Positions 1 to 5,714 of a DNA stretch of 5,720 nucleotides are shown piece by piece. The stretch is taken from the NCBI GenBank assembly GCA_002394965.1, contig DGVL01000148.1, positions 1-5,720 on the forward strand, given 5' to 3'. This DNA comes from Lachnospira sp. UBA4285. Lineage in GTDB: Bacteria > Bacillota > Clostridia > Lachnospirales > Lachnospiraceae. How positions within the stretch are numbered: position 1 is the first letter of the stretch; the number at the start of each line of letters is the position of its first letter. The position numbers and the translations under genes were made by a program. The notes below the pieces were generated by a model. The model was given only the letters and a program-made list of their open reading frames with translations. It ran no database searches and was not told where the DNA came from.

Positions 1-70
1 TCCATCTTCTTGTCTGATGGCCGAAATGCACACCCGCTTCCAGCAGCTGTTTCATAGATACTACGCTCAT
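1..70 (-). CDS. rpsB: 30S ribosomal protein S2, N-terminal fragment (runs off window edge)
   Basis: Only the first 23 codons lie in the window, reading MSVVSMKQLLEAGVHFGHQT followed by RRW. This is the highly conserved N-terminus of ribosomal protein S2, and the GVHFGHQTRRW segment is diagnostic. S2 is a small-subunit protein near the 30S head/body junction, needed late in assembly and for S1 recruitment where S1 exists. The start at 68-70 is an ATG preceded by a strong GGAGGT at five bases. A second in-frame Met at codon 6 has no such site, so the first is preferred. The gene has its own promoter and leader (188-217 and 71-182). In many bacteria tsf (EF-Ts) follows rpsB, but that part is outside the window. 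The identification is secure despite the short length; the remainder of the gene is unseen. Confidence 0.95.
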   Translation of the reverse strand, partial: MSVVSMKQLLEAGVHFGHQTRRW

Positions 71-182
71 AATGTACCTCCAATAGGTTTTTCTTTTGCG
101 GGTTTCTTTCCTCTGCTTGACCGCCGGCACTCTCCGCGCGGCACCACACAGCGGTCCACCCGCATGCTAAATGCACATACAA
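71..182 (-). promoter_or_regulatory. Structured 5' leader of rpsB mRNA, possible S2 autoregulatory element
   Basis: Assuming transcription starts about seven bases after the -10 element, rpsB has an untranslated leader of about 110 nt. Two nested complementary pairs are visible on the minus strand. An outer stem pairs GCGGGT (163-158) with ACCCGC (103-98). An inner stem pairs GACCGC (156-151) with GCGGTC (124-119) and can be lengthened by one G-U and one G-C pair. The material between the inner arms is GC-rich and offers competing CCGC/GCGG pairings. No U-tract follows, so it is not an intrinsic terminator. Leaders through which S2 represses its own operon are known in other bacteria, such as E. 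coli rpsB-tsf; a similar role here is inference from position and foldability. The exact start site is not determined. Confidence 0.5.
76..81 (-). promoter_or_regulatory. Ribosome binding site of rpsB
   Basis: GGAGGT on the minus strand, five bases upstream of the ATG at 68-70. It is a full-strength Shine-Dalgarno site, as expected for a ribosomal protein gene, and it fixes the upstream of the two in-frame Met codons as the start. It lies just 3' of the folded part of the leader, so closure of the leader structure could influence access to it. Confidence 0.85.
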
Positions 183-187
183 TCTGA

Positions 188-217
188 AGTATAGCAAAAT
201 GAAAGCTGTGCTGTCAA
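188..217 (-). promoter_or_regulatory. Sigma-A type promoter of rpsB
   Basis: On the minus strand a perfect -35 element TTGACA (217-212) is followed after 18 bases by TATACT (193-188), five of six matches to the -10 consensus. The -10 is preceded by TGC, giving an extended -10 (TGnTATACT). Transcription would begin near 181-183. The strength fits a ribosomal protein operon and shows rpsB need not depend on codY transcription. The spacer is one base longer than the optimum of 17. Confidence 0.85.
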
Positions 218-258
218 CACCTGACTGACCGCACAGCCTGACACACCTGAATGACCGC
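217..258. repeat. Tandem pair of 16-bp direct repeats next to the rpsB -35 box
   Basis: On the plus strand ACACCTGACTGACCGC (217-232) and ACACCTGAATGACCGC (243-258) agree at 15 of 16 bases and start 26 bp apart. The proximal copy touches the last base of the rpsB -35 hexamer and the pair fills the upstream promoter region. A third partial copy of the core, CCTGA, lies between them at 237-241. They lie entirely in the codY-rpsB gap. The arrangement would suit a DNA-binding regulator; no known operator consensus was recognised. The repeat itself is directly seen, its function is unknown. Confidence 0.6.
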
Positions 259-287
259 CCTGCTTTTCTCTTCGAAAGAATGAGATA

Positions 288-1058
288 TCAGTTTCCCTCC
301 GGTCTGTCGTGCAGCACATCATAGATCTTTTCATTGATGACCCGGATCGAGGTTCCGGCGCGCCCTCCTGACTTTGTCTCGAGAATGCCGGCACTGACGC
401 ATTTCTTGAGCGCATTGACGACAGAGGCGCGGGCGACGCCGATGGAGTCGGCCAGAGCGGTGCCGACAATAACCTGATTGCCGTCCTTCACGCGGGAAAG
501 AACAGCCCGCAGCGCAGTCATCTCCGAGCGGGAGAGCGTCTCCAGAACCGCCTTCACGTTCTGCTCACTGCGAAGATCTGCAGCCTTTTCTTCTTTCAGA
601 GAACGGAAGATTTCCATTCCGATCACCGTCGCCCCGAACTCGCAGATGATGATGTCATCGATGCTGAGCACCTTGTCCCGGTAGGTGACAAGCAGCGTGC
701 CAAGCCGGCTGCCCGAGAGGATGACCGGGGATATCAGACAGCGGCAGCTGTTCGGATTTTCAATTCCCAGAAGCTGCGGATCTGTGTTCTCACTTGTTGA
801 CAGGGTGTTGGCGAGCCGCTGGTTGATCTTCTGATCCAGACGGCTCCCGGTCACAGCCGACGCCAGATCCGGAATCATCGCTTCACCCGGCACGACACCG
901 CTCCCCAGAACCCTTCCTCTCTGACCGATCACATATACATCCGACCGCAGTATATCGCTCATAACACGGCAGATATCGCTAAACTCGATCCTCGGGGCCG
1001 AGTACTCGTGGAGAAGCTTTTCGATCCGTCTGGTATTATCCAACAACTCAACGCTCAT
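288..1058 (-). CDS. codY: GTP-sensing pleiotropic transcriptional repressor CodY (divergent)
   Basis: CodY is the dimeric cytoplasmic regulator of Bacillota that represses amino-acid, peptide and carbon metabolism genes when GTP and branched-chain amino acids are plentiful. This protein has 256 residues, against 259 in B. subtilis. The N-terminal GAF-like effector domain spans about 1-150 and includes VYVIGQRGRVLG at 41-52, matching the family's VSRRGKLLG region, and EFGATVIGMEIF at 140-151, matching EYGATVVGMEIL. A helical linker follows, then a winged helix at about 175-245 with recognition helix GVARASVVNALKK at 207-219. Compared from memory with B. subtilis CodY, Ser215 corresponds to Ala211 here, and no arginine is evident where Arg61 contacts isoleucine. 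The ATG overlaps the topA stop (ATGA), with GAGGA six bases upstream, indicating translational coupling. No CodY-box-like palindrome was found upstream. Identity is firm; effector response is uncertain. Confidence 0.93.
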   Translation of the reverse strand: MSVELLDNTRRIEKLLHEYSAPRIEFSDICRVMSDILRSDVYVIGQRGRVLGSGVVPGEAMIPDLASAVTGSRLDQKINQRLANTLSTSENTDPQLLGIENPNSCRCLISPVILSGSRLGTLLVTYRDKVLSIDDIIICEFGATVIGMEIFRSLKEEKAADLRSEQNVKAVLETLSRSEMTALRAVLSRVKDGNQVIVGTALADSIGVARASVVNALKKCVSAGILETKSGGRAGTSIRVINEKIYDVLHDRPEGN

Positions 1059-3127
1059 GCCTTATCCTCTTCCACATATCCACACTCCGGATTGCTGCAG
1101 ACCTTTTTTCTGCCCCGGAACACCATGTACGAGCCGCAGCGCGGACAGTTCTCTCCGGCAGGGCGGTTCCAGCTCATGAAATCACAGTTCGGATTATCCT
1201 CACATCCGTAGTAAATCCGGCCTTTCCGGGTTCGCTTGATCACAACCTCTTTTCCGCACTTCGGGCATCTGACACCGATCTTCTCGAAATATGGCTTCGT
1301 GTTGCGGCACTCCGGGAATCCGGAACAGCCGAGGAACTTCCCGTGCGGCCCGTATTTAATCAGCATCGGGCGGCCGCAGATATCACACTTCACATCGGAG
1401 ACTTCATCAGCGATCTTTACTTCGGCCAGTTCATTCTCAGCCTTCCTGACCGATGCCATGAGGTCCGGATAGAAATTCTCGATGATCGTCTTCCAGTGGA
1501 CATTCCCCTGCTCCACGCCGTCAAGCAGAGATTCCATGTTCGCCGTGAACTCGACATTGACGATCTCCGGAAATGCCTCGCACATCATCTTGTTCACGGC
1601 ATCGCCGAGTTCCGATACGAACAGATTCTTTCCTTCCTTTACAATGTAACGCCTTTTGAGGATTGTCGAGATCGTCGGAGCGTAAGTGCTCGGCCGGCCG
1701 ATTCCTTTTTCTTCCAGAGCGTGCACCAGGCTGGCTTCCGTGTAATGCGCCGGCGGCTGCGTGAAATGTTGTTCCGGGTCCGGCGACAGGAGTGTCAGCT
1801 TCGTGTCCGGGCTGATGCCTGCCGGAACGGCCGTCTTTTCTTCCTTGTCCGTGTCGTCCCGATAGACGGAAAGAAAACCGTCAAAAAGTTTCTGGGAACC
1901 GGAGACAATGAAGATGTACTCACCTGCCAGAATCCGCACCTGTGTCGCGGCGAACTTAGCCGCGCTCATCTGGCTGGCTGTAAATCGTCTCCAGACCAGA
2001 CTGTACAGCTTGAACTGCTGCGGCGTCAGCTCATCTTTGACCATCGCGGGCGTCAGCGTAATATCCGTCGGGCGGATCGCCTCATGCGCATCCTGCACAT
2101 GGTTCTCGCCTGTCGCCTTCACCGCGGAAGCCGGGTGACCGACATAATCGCTTCCATATGTCTTACCGATGTAATCCGCAGCGGCTGCCTGTGCCTCCTG
2201 CGCAACACGTGTCGAATCTGTGCGGAGATATGTGATGAGGCCGATAGATCCGCGCCCCTTGATATCGACGCCCTCATACAGCTGCTGGGCGATCTGCATC
2301 GTCCGCCCCGTCGGGAAGTTCAGCTGCCTTGCCGCTTCCTGCTGCATCGTCGATGTCGTGAACGGCAGCGGCGGCCGGCGCATCCTGTCACTTGTCTTCA
2401 CGCTCTCCACGGAGAATTCCGAACTGCTCAGCGCCTGGATGACGCGTTCTGTCTCCTCCCGGCTCTTCAGTTCAATCTTTCCCTTCCTGTCACCGTAGAA
2501 TCTTGCCGTAAACGGTCTGCGGCTGCCGGAAGCCTGCAGGGAAACTTCCAGCGTCCAGTACTCTTCGGGGATGAACGAGGCGATCTCATTCTCCCGGTCG
2601 CAGATGATGCGGAGCGCCACAGACTGCACGCGTCCCGCGGACAGCCCCCTCTTGATCTTCTTCCAGAGGATCGGCGAGATCTCATATCCCACAATGCGGT
2701 CGAGCACACGTCTTGCCTGCTGCGCATCCACAAGATTCATGTCGATTTCTCTCGGCTGTTTTAAAGACGCCTGGACCGCCTTTTTGGTGATCTCATTGAA
2801 TGTGATCCGCTTCATGTTCGAATCATTCAGATCCATAGCCGCTGCCAGGTGCCAGGATATCGCCTCCCCCTCGCGGTCCGGATCGGTAGCCAGGTACACG
2901 GTATCTGCTTTCTTCGCGGCTTTCTTGAGGCTTGCCAGCAGCGGCCCCTTGCCGCGAATGGTTATATATTTCGGCTCAAAATCATGATCCACGTCAATAC
3001 CGAGCTGACTCTTCGGGAGGTCACGGATGTGTCCCTGTGACGCCATGACTTCGTAATTCCTGCCCAAAAACTTCTGAATCGACTTCACCTTGGCCGGTGA
3101 CTCCACGATTACAAGATTCTTATGCAT
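1055..3127 (-). CDS. topA: DNA topoisomerase I (type IA)
   Basis: This enzyme relaxes negatively supercoiled DNA by transient single-strand cleavage through a 5'-phosphotyrosine link. From the ATG at 3127 it has 690 residues, close to B. subtilis TopA (691). The Toprim domain starts with VIVESPAKVKSIQKFLG, catalytic Glu9, and contains the Mg-binding DPDRE acidic triad at Asp82, Asp84 and Glu86. The active site is Tyr300 with Arg302 in GLITYLRTDSTR. Three C-terminal zinc ribbons are complete: Cys581/584/601/607, Cys621/624/642/648 and Cys661/664/677/682. An in-frame GTG two codons upstream (3133) is less likely as the start because it overlaps the GGAG ribosome binding site, which sits five bases from the ATG. 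E9 then matches E. coli numbering. It has its own promoter and overlaps codY by four bases. No key residue is missing. Confidence 0.97.
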   Translation of the reverse strand: MHKNLVIVESPAKVKSIQKFLGRNYEVMASQGHIRDLPKSQLGIDVDHDFEPKYITIRGKGPLLASLKKAAKKADTVYLATDPDREGEAISWHLAAAMDLNDSNMKRITFNEITKKAVQASLKQPREIDMNLVDAQQARRVLDRIVGYEISPILWKKIKRGLSAGRVQSVALRIICDRENEIASFIPEEYWTLEVSLQASGSRRPFTARFYGDRKGKIELKSREETERVIQALSSSEFSVESVKTSDRMRRPPLPFTTSTMQQEAARQLNFPTGRTMQIAQQLYEGVDIKGRGSIGLITYLRTDSTRVAQEAQAAAADYIGKTYGSDYVGHPASAVKATGENHVQDAHEAIRPTDITLTPAMVKDELTPQQFKLYSLVWRRFTASQMSAAKFAATQVRILAGEYIFIVSGSQKLFDGFLSVYRDDTDKEEKTAVPAGISPDTKLTLLSPDPEQHFTQPPAHYTEASLVHALEEKGIGRPSTYAPTISTILKRRYIVKEGKNLFVSELGDAVNKMMCEAFPEIVNVEFTANMESLLDGVEQGNVHWKTIIENFYPDLMASVRKAENELAEVKIADEVSDVKCDICGRPMLIKYGPHGKFLGCSGFPECRNTKPYFEKIGVRCPKCGKEVVIKRTRKGRIYYGCEDNPNCDFMSWNRPAGENCPRCGSYMVFRGRKKVCSNPECGYVEEDKA

Positions 3128-3132
3128 ACTCA

Positions 3133-3136
3133 CTCC
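3133..3136 (-). promoter_or_regulatory. Ribosome binding site that decides the topA start
   Basis: GGAG (within CGGAG) on the minus strand lies five bases upstream of ATG 3127-3125. The in-frame GTG at 3133-3131 begins on the last G of this very site, so a ribosome bound here would place the ATG, not the GTG, in its P site. This supports a product beginning MHKNLVIVESPAK, like other TopA proteins. Confidence 0.75.
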
Positions 3137-3161
3137 GATTCTTTCCGAATAAACAAGCTAA

Positions 3162-3190
3162 AGCATATTCCTTGGGGTTCAGAATGTCAA
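3162..3190 (-). promoter_or_regulatory. Sigma-A type promoter of topA-codY
   Basis: In the short dprA-topA gap the minus strand shows TTGACA (3190-3185), a perfect -35, followed at exactly 17 bases by TATGCT (3167-3162), four of six matches to the -10 consensus. Transcription would start near 3155, leaving a leader of about 28 nt. It allows topA and codY to be expressed apart from the upstream comM-dprA pair. Confidence 0.7.
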
Positions 3191-3197
3191 ATGCCGA

Positions 3198-4103
3198 TTA
3201 TCTTTCATGATGCTGAAGCTTCTTCTGGATATCCGGATGCCGGACGATATCATACGGATCCTGCAGGATCTGTGCCCCCTGCGCGATGAGGCGGTTGCAT
3301 CCGAGGCTCATCGCATCACTCATGCGGCCAGGCACCGCCAGGATATCTCTGCCCTGCTCCGCAGCCTGGTCGGCCGTGATGAGCGATCCGGACTTCTCTG
3401 CCGCCTCGATCACGACACATACATCAGAGAGGCCGCTGATTATGCGGTTACGTACCGGAAAATGTCCCCGGAGCGGTTCTGTCCCCGGCGGATACTCGGA
3501 GAGGATCCCGCCCCCGCTCATGAGGATCGCCTCAAACAAATCGATATTCTCCCGCGGATAACAGATGTCCACACCGCACCCCAGAACAGCCCAGCTTTTT
3601 CCGCCGGCGCCAGTCGCTGCTCTTCCGGCGGCCGCATCGACTCCGCATGCCAGGCCGGAGATGACAGAGATGCCGTTGCGGGCACAGATCCGTCCGAGCT
3701 GCATGGCCACGGACTTTCCGTACATTGTACAGTTTCTTGCGCCGACAAGCGCAGCCGACGGTGCCGTGTTCTCCGGCAGACAGCCGCGGTAGTACAGGCA
3801 CAGCGGCCTGCCGGGAATTGTAAGCAGATTCTCAGGGTATCCGGCATCCCCATCGCAGATCATGCGAATGCCGGACTCCTTCATCTTCTGATACTTTCTC
3901 ACAGCCTGTCCGCTGTCCCGCATCCGGATGAATTCTGATGCCTGCCCCGGCTTCAGGCCTCCAGCTCTTTCAATTTCTTCCCGTCCGGCCCTAAGTATCG
4001 TCTCCGGATTCCCGTCAAAATTATTCATCAGCTTCTGGGCCCTGACAGTCCCGACTCCGGGCAGACAGCTGAACAGAAAGTACAAAAATTCCTTCTGATT
4101 CAT
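3198..4103 (-). CDS. dprA: DNA-processing protein DprA (Smf)
   Basis: DprA binds incoming single-stranded DNA in the cytoplasm, protects it and loads RecA during natural transformation; it is also common in bacteria not known to be competent. The protein has 301 residues, near B. subtilis DprA (297). Residues about 10-45 (LPGVGTVRAQKL, NPETIL) form a helix-hairpin-helix/SAM-like region. The Rossmann-like core carries VGARNCTMYG at 120-129, SGLACGVDAAAG at 149-160, LGCGVDICYPREN at 174-186, FPVRNRIISGLSD at 215-227, and SGSLITADQAAEQGRDILAVPG at 238-259. The family's DAAAH histidine is Gly160 here. The C-terminal winged helix found in longer homologues is absent, as in many Bacillota. The ATG overlaps the comM stop (ATGA) and has AAGGAG four bases upstream, so the two are likely translationally coupled. 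Confidence 0.95.
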   Translation of the reverse strand: MNQKEFLYFLFSCLPGVGTVRAQKLMNNFDGNPETILRAGREEIERAGGLKPGQASEFIRMRDSGQAVRKYQKMKESGIRMICDGDAGYPENLLTIPGRPLCLYYRGCLPENTAPSAALVGARNCTMYGKSVAMQLGRICARNGISVISGLACGVDAAAGRAATGAGGKSWAVLGCGVDICYPRENIDLFEAILMSGGGILSEYPPGTEPLRGHFPVRNRIISGLSDVCVVIEAAEKSGSLITADQAAEQGRDILAVPGRMSDAMSLGCNRLIAQGAQILQDPYDIVRHPDIQKKLQHHER

Positions 4104-5629
4104 GGCTCTCCTTTTATCTCCAGATCTTCAACTCCGCACCGGTATGACACAGCCTCCAGGAGATGCTCCTCCCGGATATCCTCACTGTCAGCAAGATCAG
4201 CTATTGTCCTCGCCGTCTTGAGGACTCTGTGATAGCCCCTTGCACTCACGGAGTGTTCCCGGCAGAATGCTCTCAGAAGCTGTTCTCCCTTTTCACCTGA
4301 CCGGCAGTAGACTGAAATCTGGCCGGGACTGATCTGTGAATTAAACTTAATCTCGCTTCCGCGGAAGCGGTAAAGCTGCCTCTCTCTCGCCGCCTCTGCC
4401 GCCTTCTGCATCGCTTCTGTGCAGTACGCCCCTGAGGCTTCCTGCAGCTGACAGCTGAGTTCTTCGCAGTCCACCGGTCTGAGGCGCACGACAATGTCAA
4501 ATCTGTCCCACAGAGGTCCGGAGATACGGGTAAGATATTCCTTTGCACCGGCTGCCTGGGTTCTGTCCGGATTCATGCTCGCAGCCAGGAGAACCCTGGC
4601 CGGGAACGTGTACGCCGACCGGATGCCGGTGACCCTCACGAACCCGTCCTGCAGAGGCGCCCGCAGCGCCTCCAGAATACGCAGATCAAATTCGGGCATC
4701 TCGTCAAGAAACAGGACTCCCTGGTCAGCCAGGGTTATCTCACCGGGCCGGGCATCACTCCCGCCGCCGATCATCGCCGGCATCGTGATTCTCGTTCCAG
4801 GCGCCCTGAACGGTCTCTGCCGCAGCAATCCGCTGCCGGTGAGCAGCCCGGCTGATGAGTATATCTTAGTGAGTTCCAGGCTTTCCTCATACGTAAGGGA
4901 AGGAAGAATCCCGGACAGCCTCCGCGCGATCATCGTCTTTCCGCTGCCGGGCGGCCCGATGAACGCTATATTGTGCATCCCGCTCGCGGCGACAAGCGCC
5001 GCGCGCTTTGCCTTTTCCTGCCCGCACACATCTGCAAAGTCGTCTGACCGCACGGCACGTCTGCTCTCAGCGCTGCCGGCGGTTGCGCCTGCGAATCTGC
5101 TGACACCGGTTAGCGTTCCCCTCCCGTTGATGAATTCACAGCACTCCTTGAGAGATGACGCGCCAAACACCTGAACATCCGAGAGCTCCGAACACTCCGC
5201 CAGATTGGCCACCGGGACGATGCAGGCAGCCAGTCCTGCCTCTCTAGCCGCGCAGACAGCAGGGAGCACACCCCGAACCGGCAGAATATCCCCGCTCAGG
5301 CTCAGTTCGCCCATAAAGAAAAGATATGGAATTCTGTCCTGTTTTATCAGTTCGTTGGCAAGAAGTATGCCGATGGCGATCGGAAGATCCAGCGCGGTCC
5401 CATCCTTTCTCACTCCCGCCGGTGACAGATTGATGAGAATTTTCTGCTGTCGGAGCGTATAGCCGGTATTTTTAATGGCGATCCGCACGCGCTCGCGGCT
5501 CTCCCGCACTTCACTGCCGGGCACTCCGACCACTTCGATCGAAGGAATTCCAAACGAGGCATCCGTCTCCACGCGCACAATCTGCGCATATATTCCGGCA
5601 GACGCACAGCCGGATACAATGCTGAACAT
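4100..5629 (-). CDS. comM: YifB/ComM family Mg-chelatase-like AAA+ ATPase
   Basis: ComM (YifB) is a hexameric AAA+ helicase that promotes branch migration when transformed DNA is integrated by RecA. The protein has 509 residues, a normal length. Residues 1-170 form the Lon-protease-like fold domain typical of the family: GIPSIEVVGVPGSEVRESRERVR at 27-49, and RKDGTALDLPIAIGIL at 74-89. The AAA+ part has Walker A GPPGSGKT at 225-232, RPFRAPG at 272-278, PGEITLADQG at 295-304, Walker B VLFLDE at 305-310, sensor-1 Asn353, arginine finger candidate Arg376 in SGPLWDRFD, and the C-terminal SARGYHRVLKTARTIADL at 462-479. Oddities: the nearly universal HHT/HHS after RAP reads GTR, and the loop between Asn353 and SGPL is about ten residues shorter than in E. 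coli YifB and lacks its PCPCG-type motif. The start MFSIV is standard, but no Shine-Dalgarno site is visible before it. Confidence 0.93.
   Translation of the reverse strand: MFSIVSGCASAGIYAQIVRVETDASFGIPSIEVVGVPGSEVRESRERVRIAIKNTGYTLRQQKILINLSPAGVRKDGTALDLPIAIGILLANELIKQDRIPYLFFMGELSLSGDILPVRGVLPAVCAAREAGLAACIVPVANLAECSELSDVQVFGASSLKECCEFINGRGTLTGVSRFAGATAGSAESRRAVRSDDFADVCGQEKAKRAALVAASGMHNIAFIGPPGSGKTMIARRLSGILPSLTYEESLELTKIYSSAGLLTGSGLLRQRPFRAPGTRITMPAMIGGGSDARPGEITLADQGVLFLDEMPEFDLRILEALRAPLQDGFVRVTGIRSAYTFPARVLLAASMNPDRTQAAGAKEYLTRISGPLWDRFDIVVRLRPVDCEELSCQLQEASGAYCTEAMQKAAEAARERQLYRFRGSEIKFNSQISPGQISVYCRSGEKGEQLLRAFCREHSVSARGYHRVLKTARTIADLADSEDIREEHLLEAVSYRCGVEDLEIKGEP
4108..4113 (-). 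promoter_or_regulatory. Ribosome binding site of dprA inside the comM 3' end
   Basis: AAGGAG on the minus strand lies four bases before the dprA ATG and within the last codons of comM. Together with the ATGA stop/start overlap it supports coupled translation of the two proteins and confirms the dprA start. Confidence 0.75.
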
Positions 5630-5639
5630 AAAATTAATA

Positions 5640-5714
5640 AGCTGGTGGATTAATAATTGAAGAAAAATGTATTCTCATAATAGCATGAGTCCGTCCAAAT
5701 CAAAACCACCAGCT
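5640..5714. repeat. 9-bp inverted repeat flanking the comM promoter
   Basis: AGCTGGTGG (5640-5648) and CCACCAGCT (5706-5714) are perfect reverse complements, separated by 57 bases that contain the candidate comM promoter and transcription start. The downstream arm lies 10-19 bases before the comM ATG. The 8-base word ATTAATAA also occurs twice (5633-5640 and 5649-5656), on both sides of the downstream arm. The transcript predicted from 5669 would contain only one arm, so a DNA-level role is more likely than an RNA hairpin, or it may be chance. Confidence 0.4.
5677..5703 (-). promoter_or_regulatory. Candidate extended -10 promoter of comM
   Basis: The minus strand carries TGCTATTAT (5685-5677), an extended -10 with TATTAT matching five of six consensus bases. 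Upstream, TTGATT (5703-5698) matches four of six -35 bases, but the spacer is only 15; a 17-base spacer would use the poorer TTTTGA at 5705-5700. Extended -10 promoters tolerate weak -35 elements. Transcription would begin near 5669, about 40 bases before the comM ATG. Confidence 0.5.

Noticed and set aside
268..282. Hairpin TTCTTT/AGAGAA just after the codY stop as a terminator
   Set aside because: AT-rich stem with one G-U pair, a three-base loop, and AAGCAGGG rather than a U-tract downstream.
167..469. Minus-strand 100-codon frame overlapping the end of codY and the rpsB promoter
   Set aside because: Runs through the rpsB promoter and leader, overlaps codY in another frame, and shows no recognisable protein features.
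1343..2764. Long plus-strand open frame (473 codons) antisense to topA
   Set aside because: It lies wholly opposite a complete, conserved topA, has no credible ribosome binding site or recognisable domain, and its arginine-rich composition is what the complement of a GC-rich gene gives.
3207..3938. Plus-strand open frame of 243 codons antisense to dprA
   Set aside because: Covered by the intact dprA gene; low-complexity shadow composition and no family resemblance.
4494..5174. Plus-strand open frame of 226 codons antisense to comM
   Set aside because: Shadow of comM; the opposite strand encodes the Walker A and B motifs, and this frame shows no domain.
5652..5672. Possible CodY box near ATTTTTCTTCAATTA upstream of comM
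   Set aside because: Best alignment to AATTTTCWGAAAATT has about five mismatches of 15 in an AT-rich stretch, which is expected by chance.
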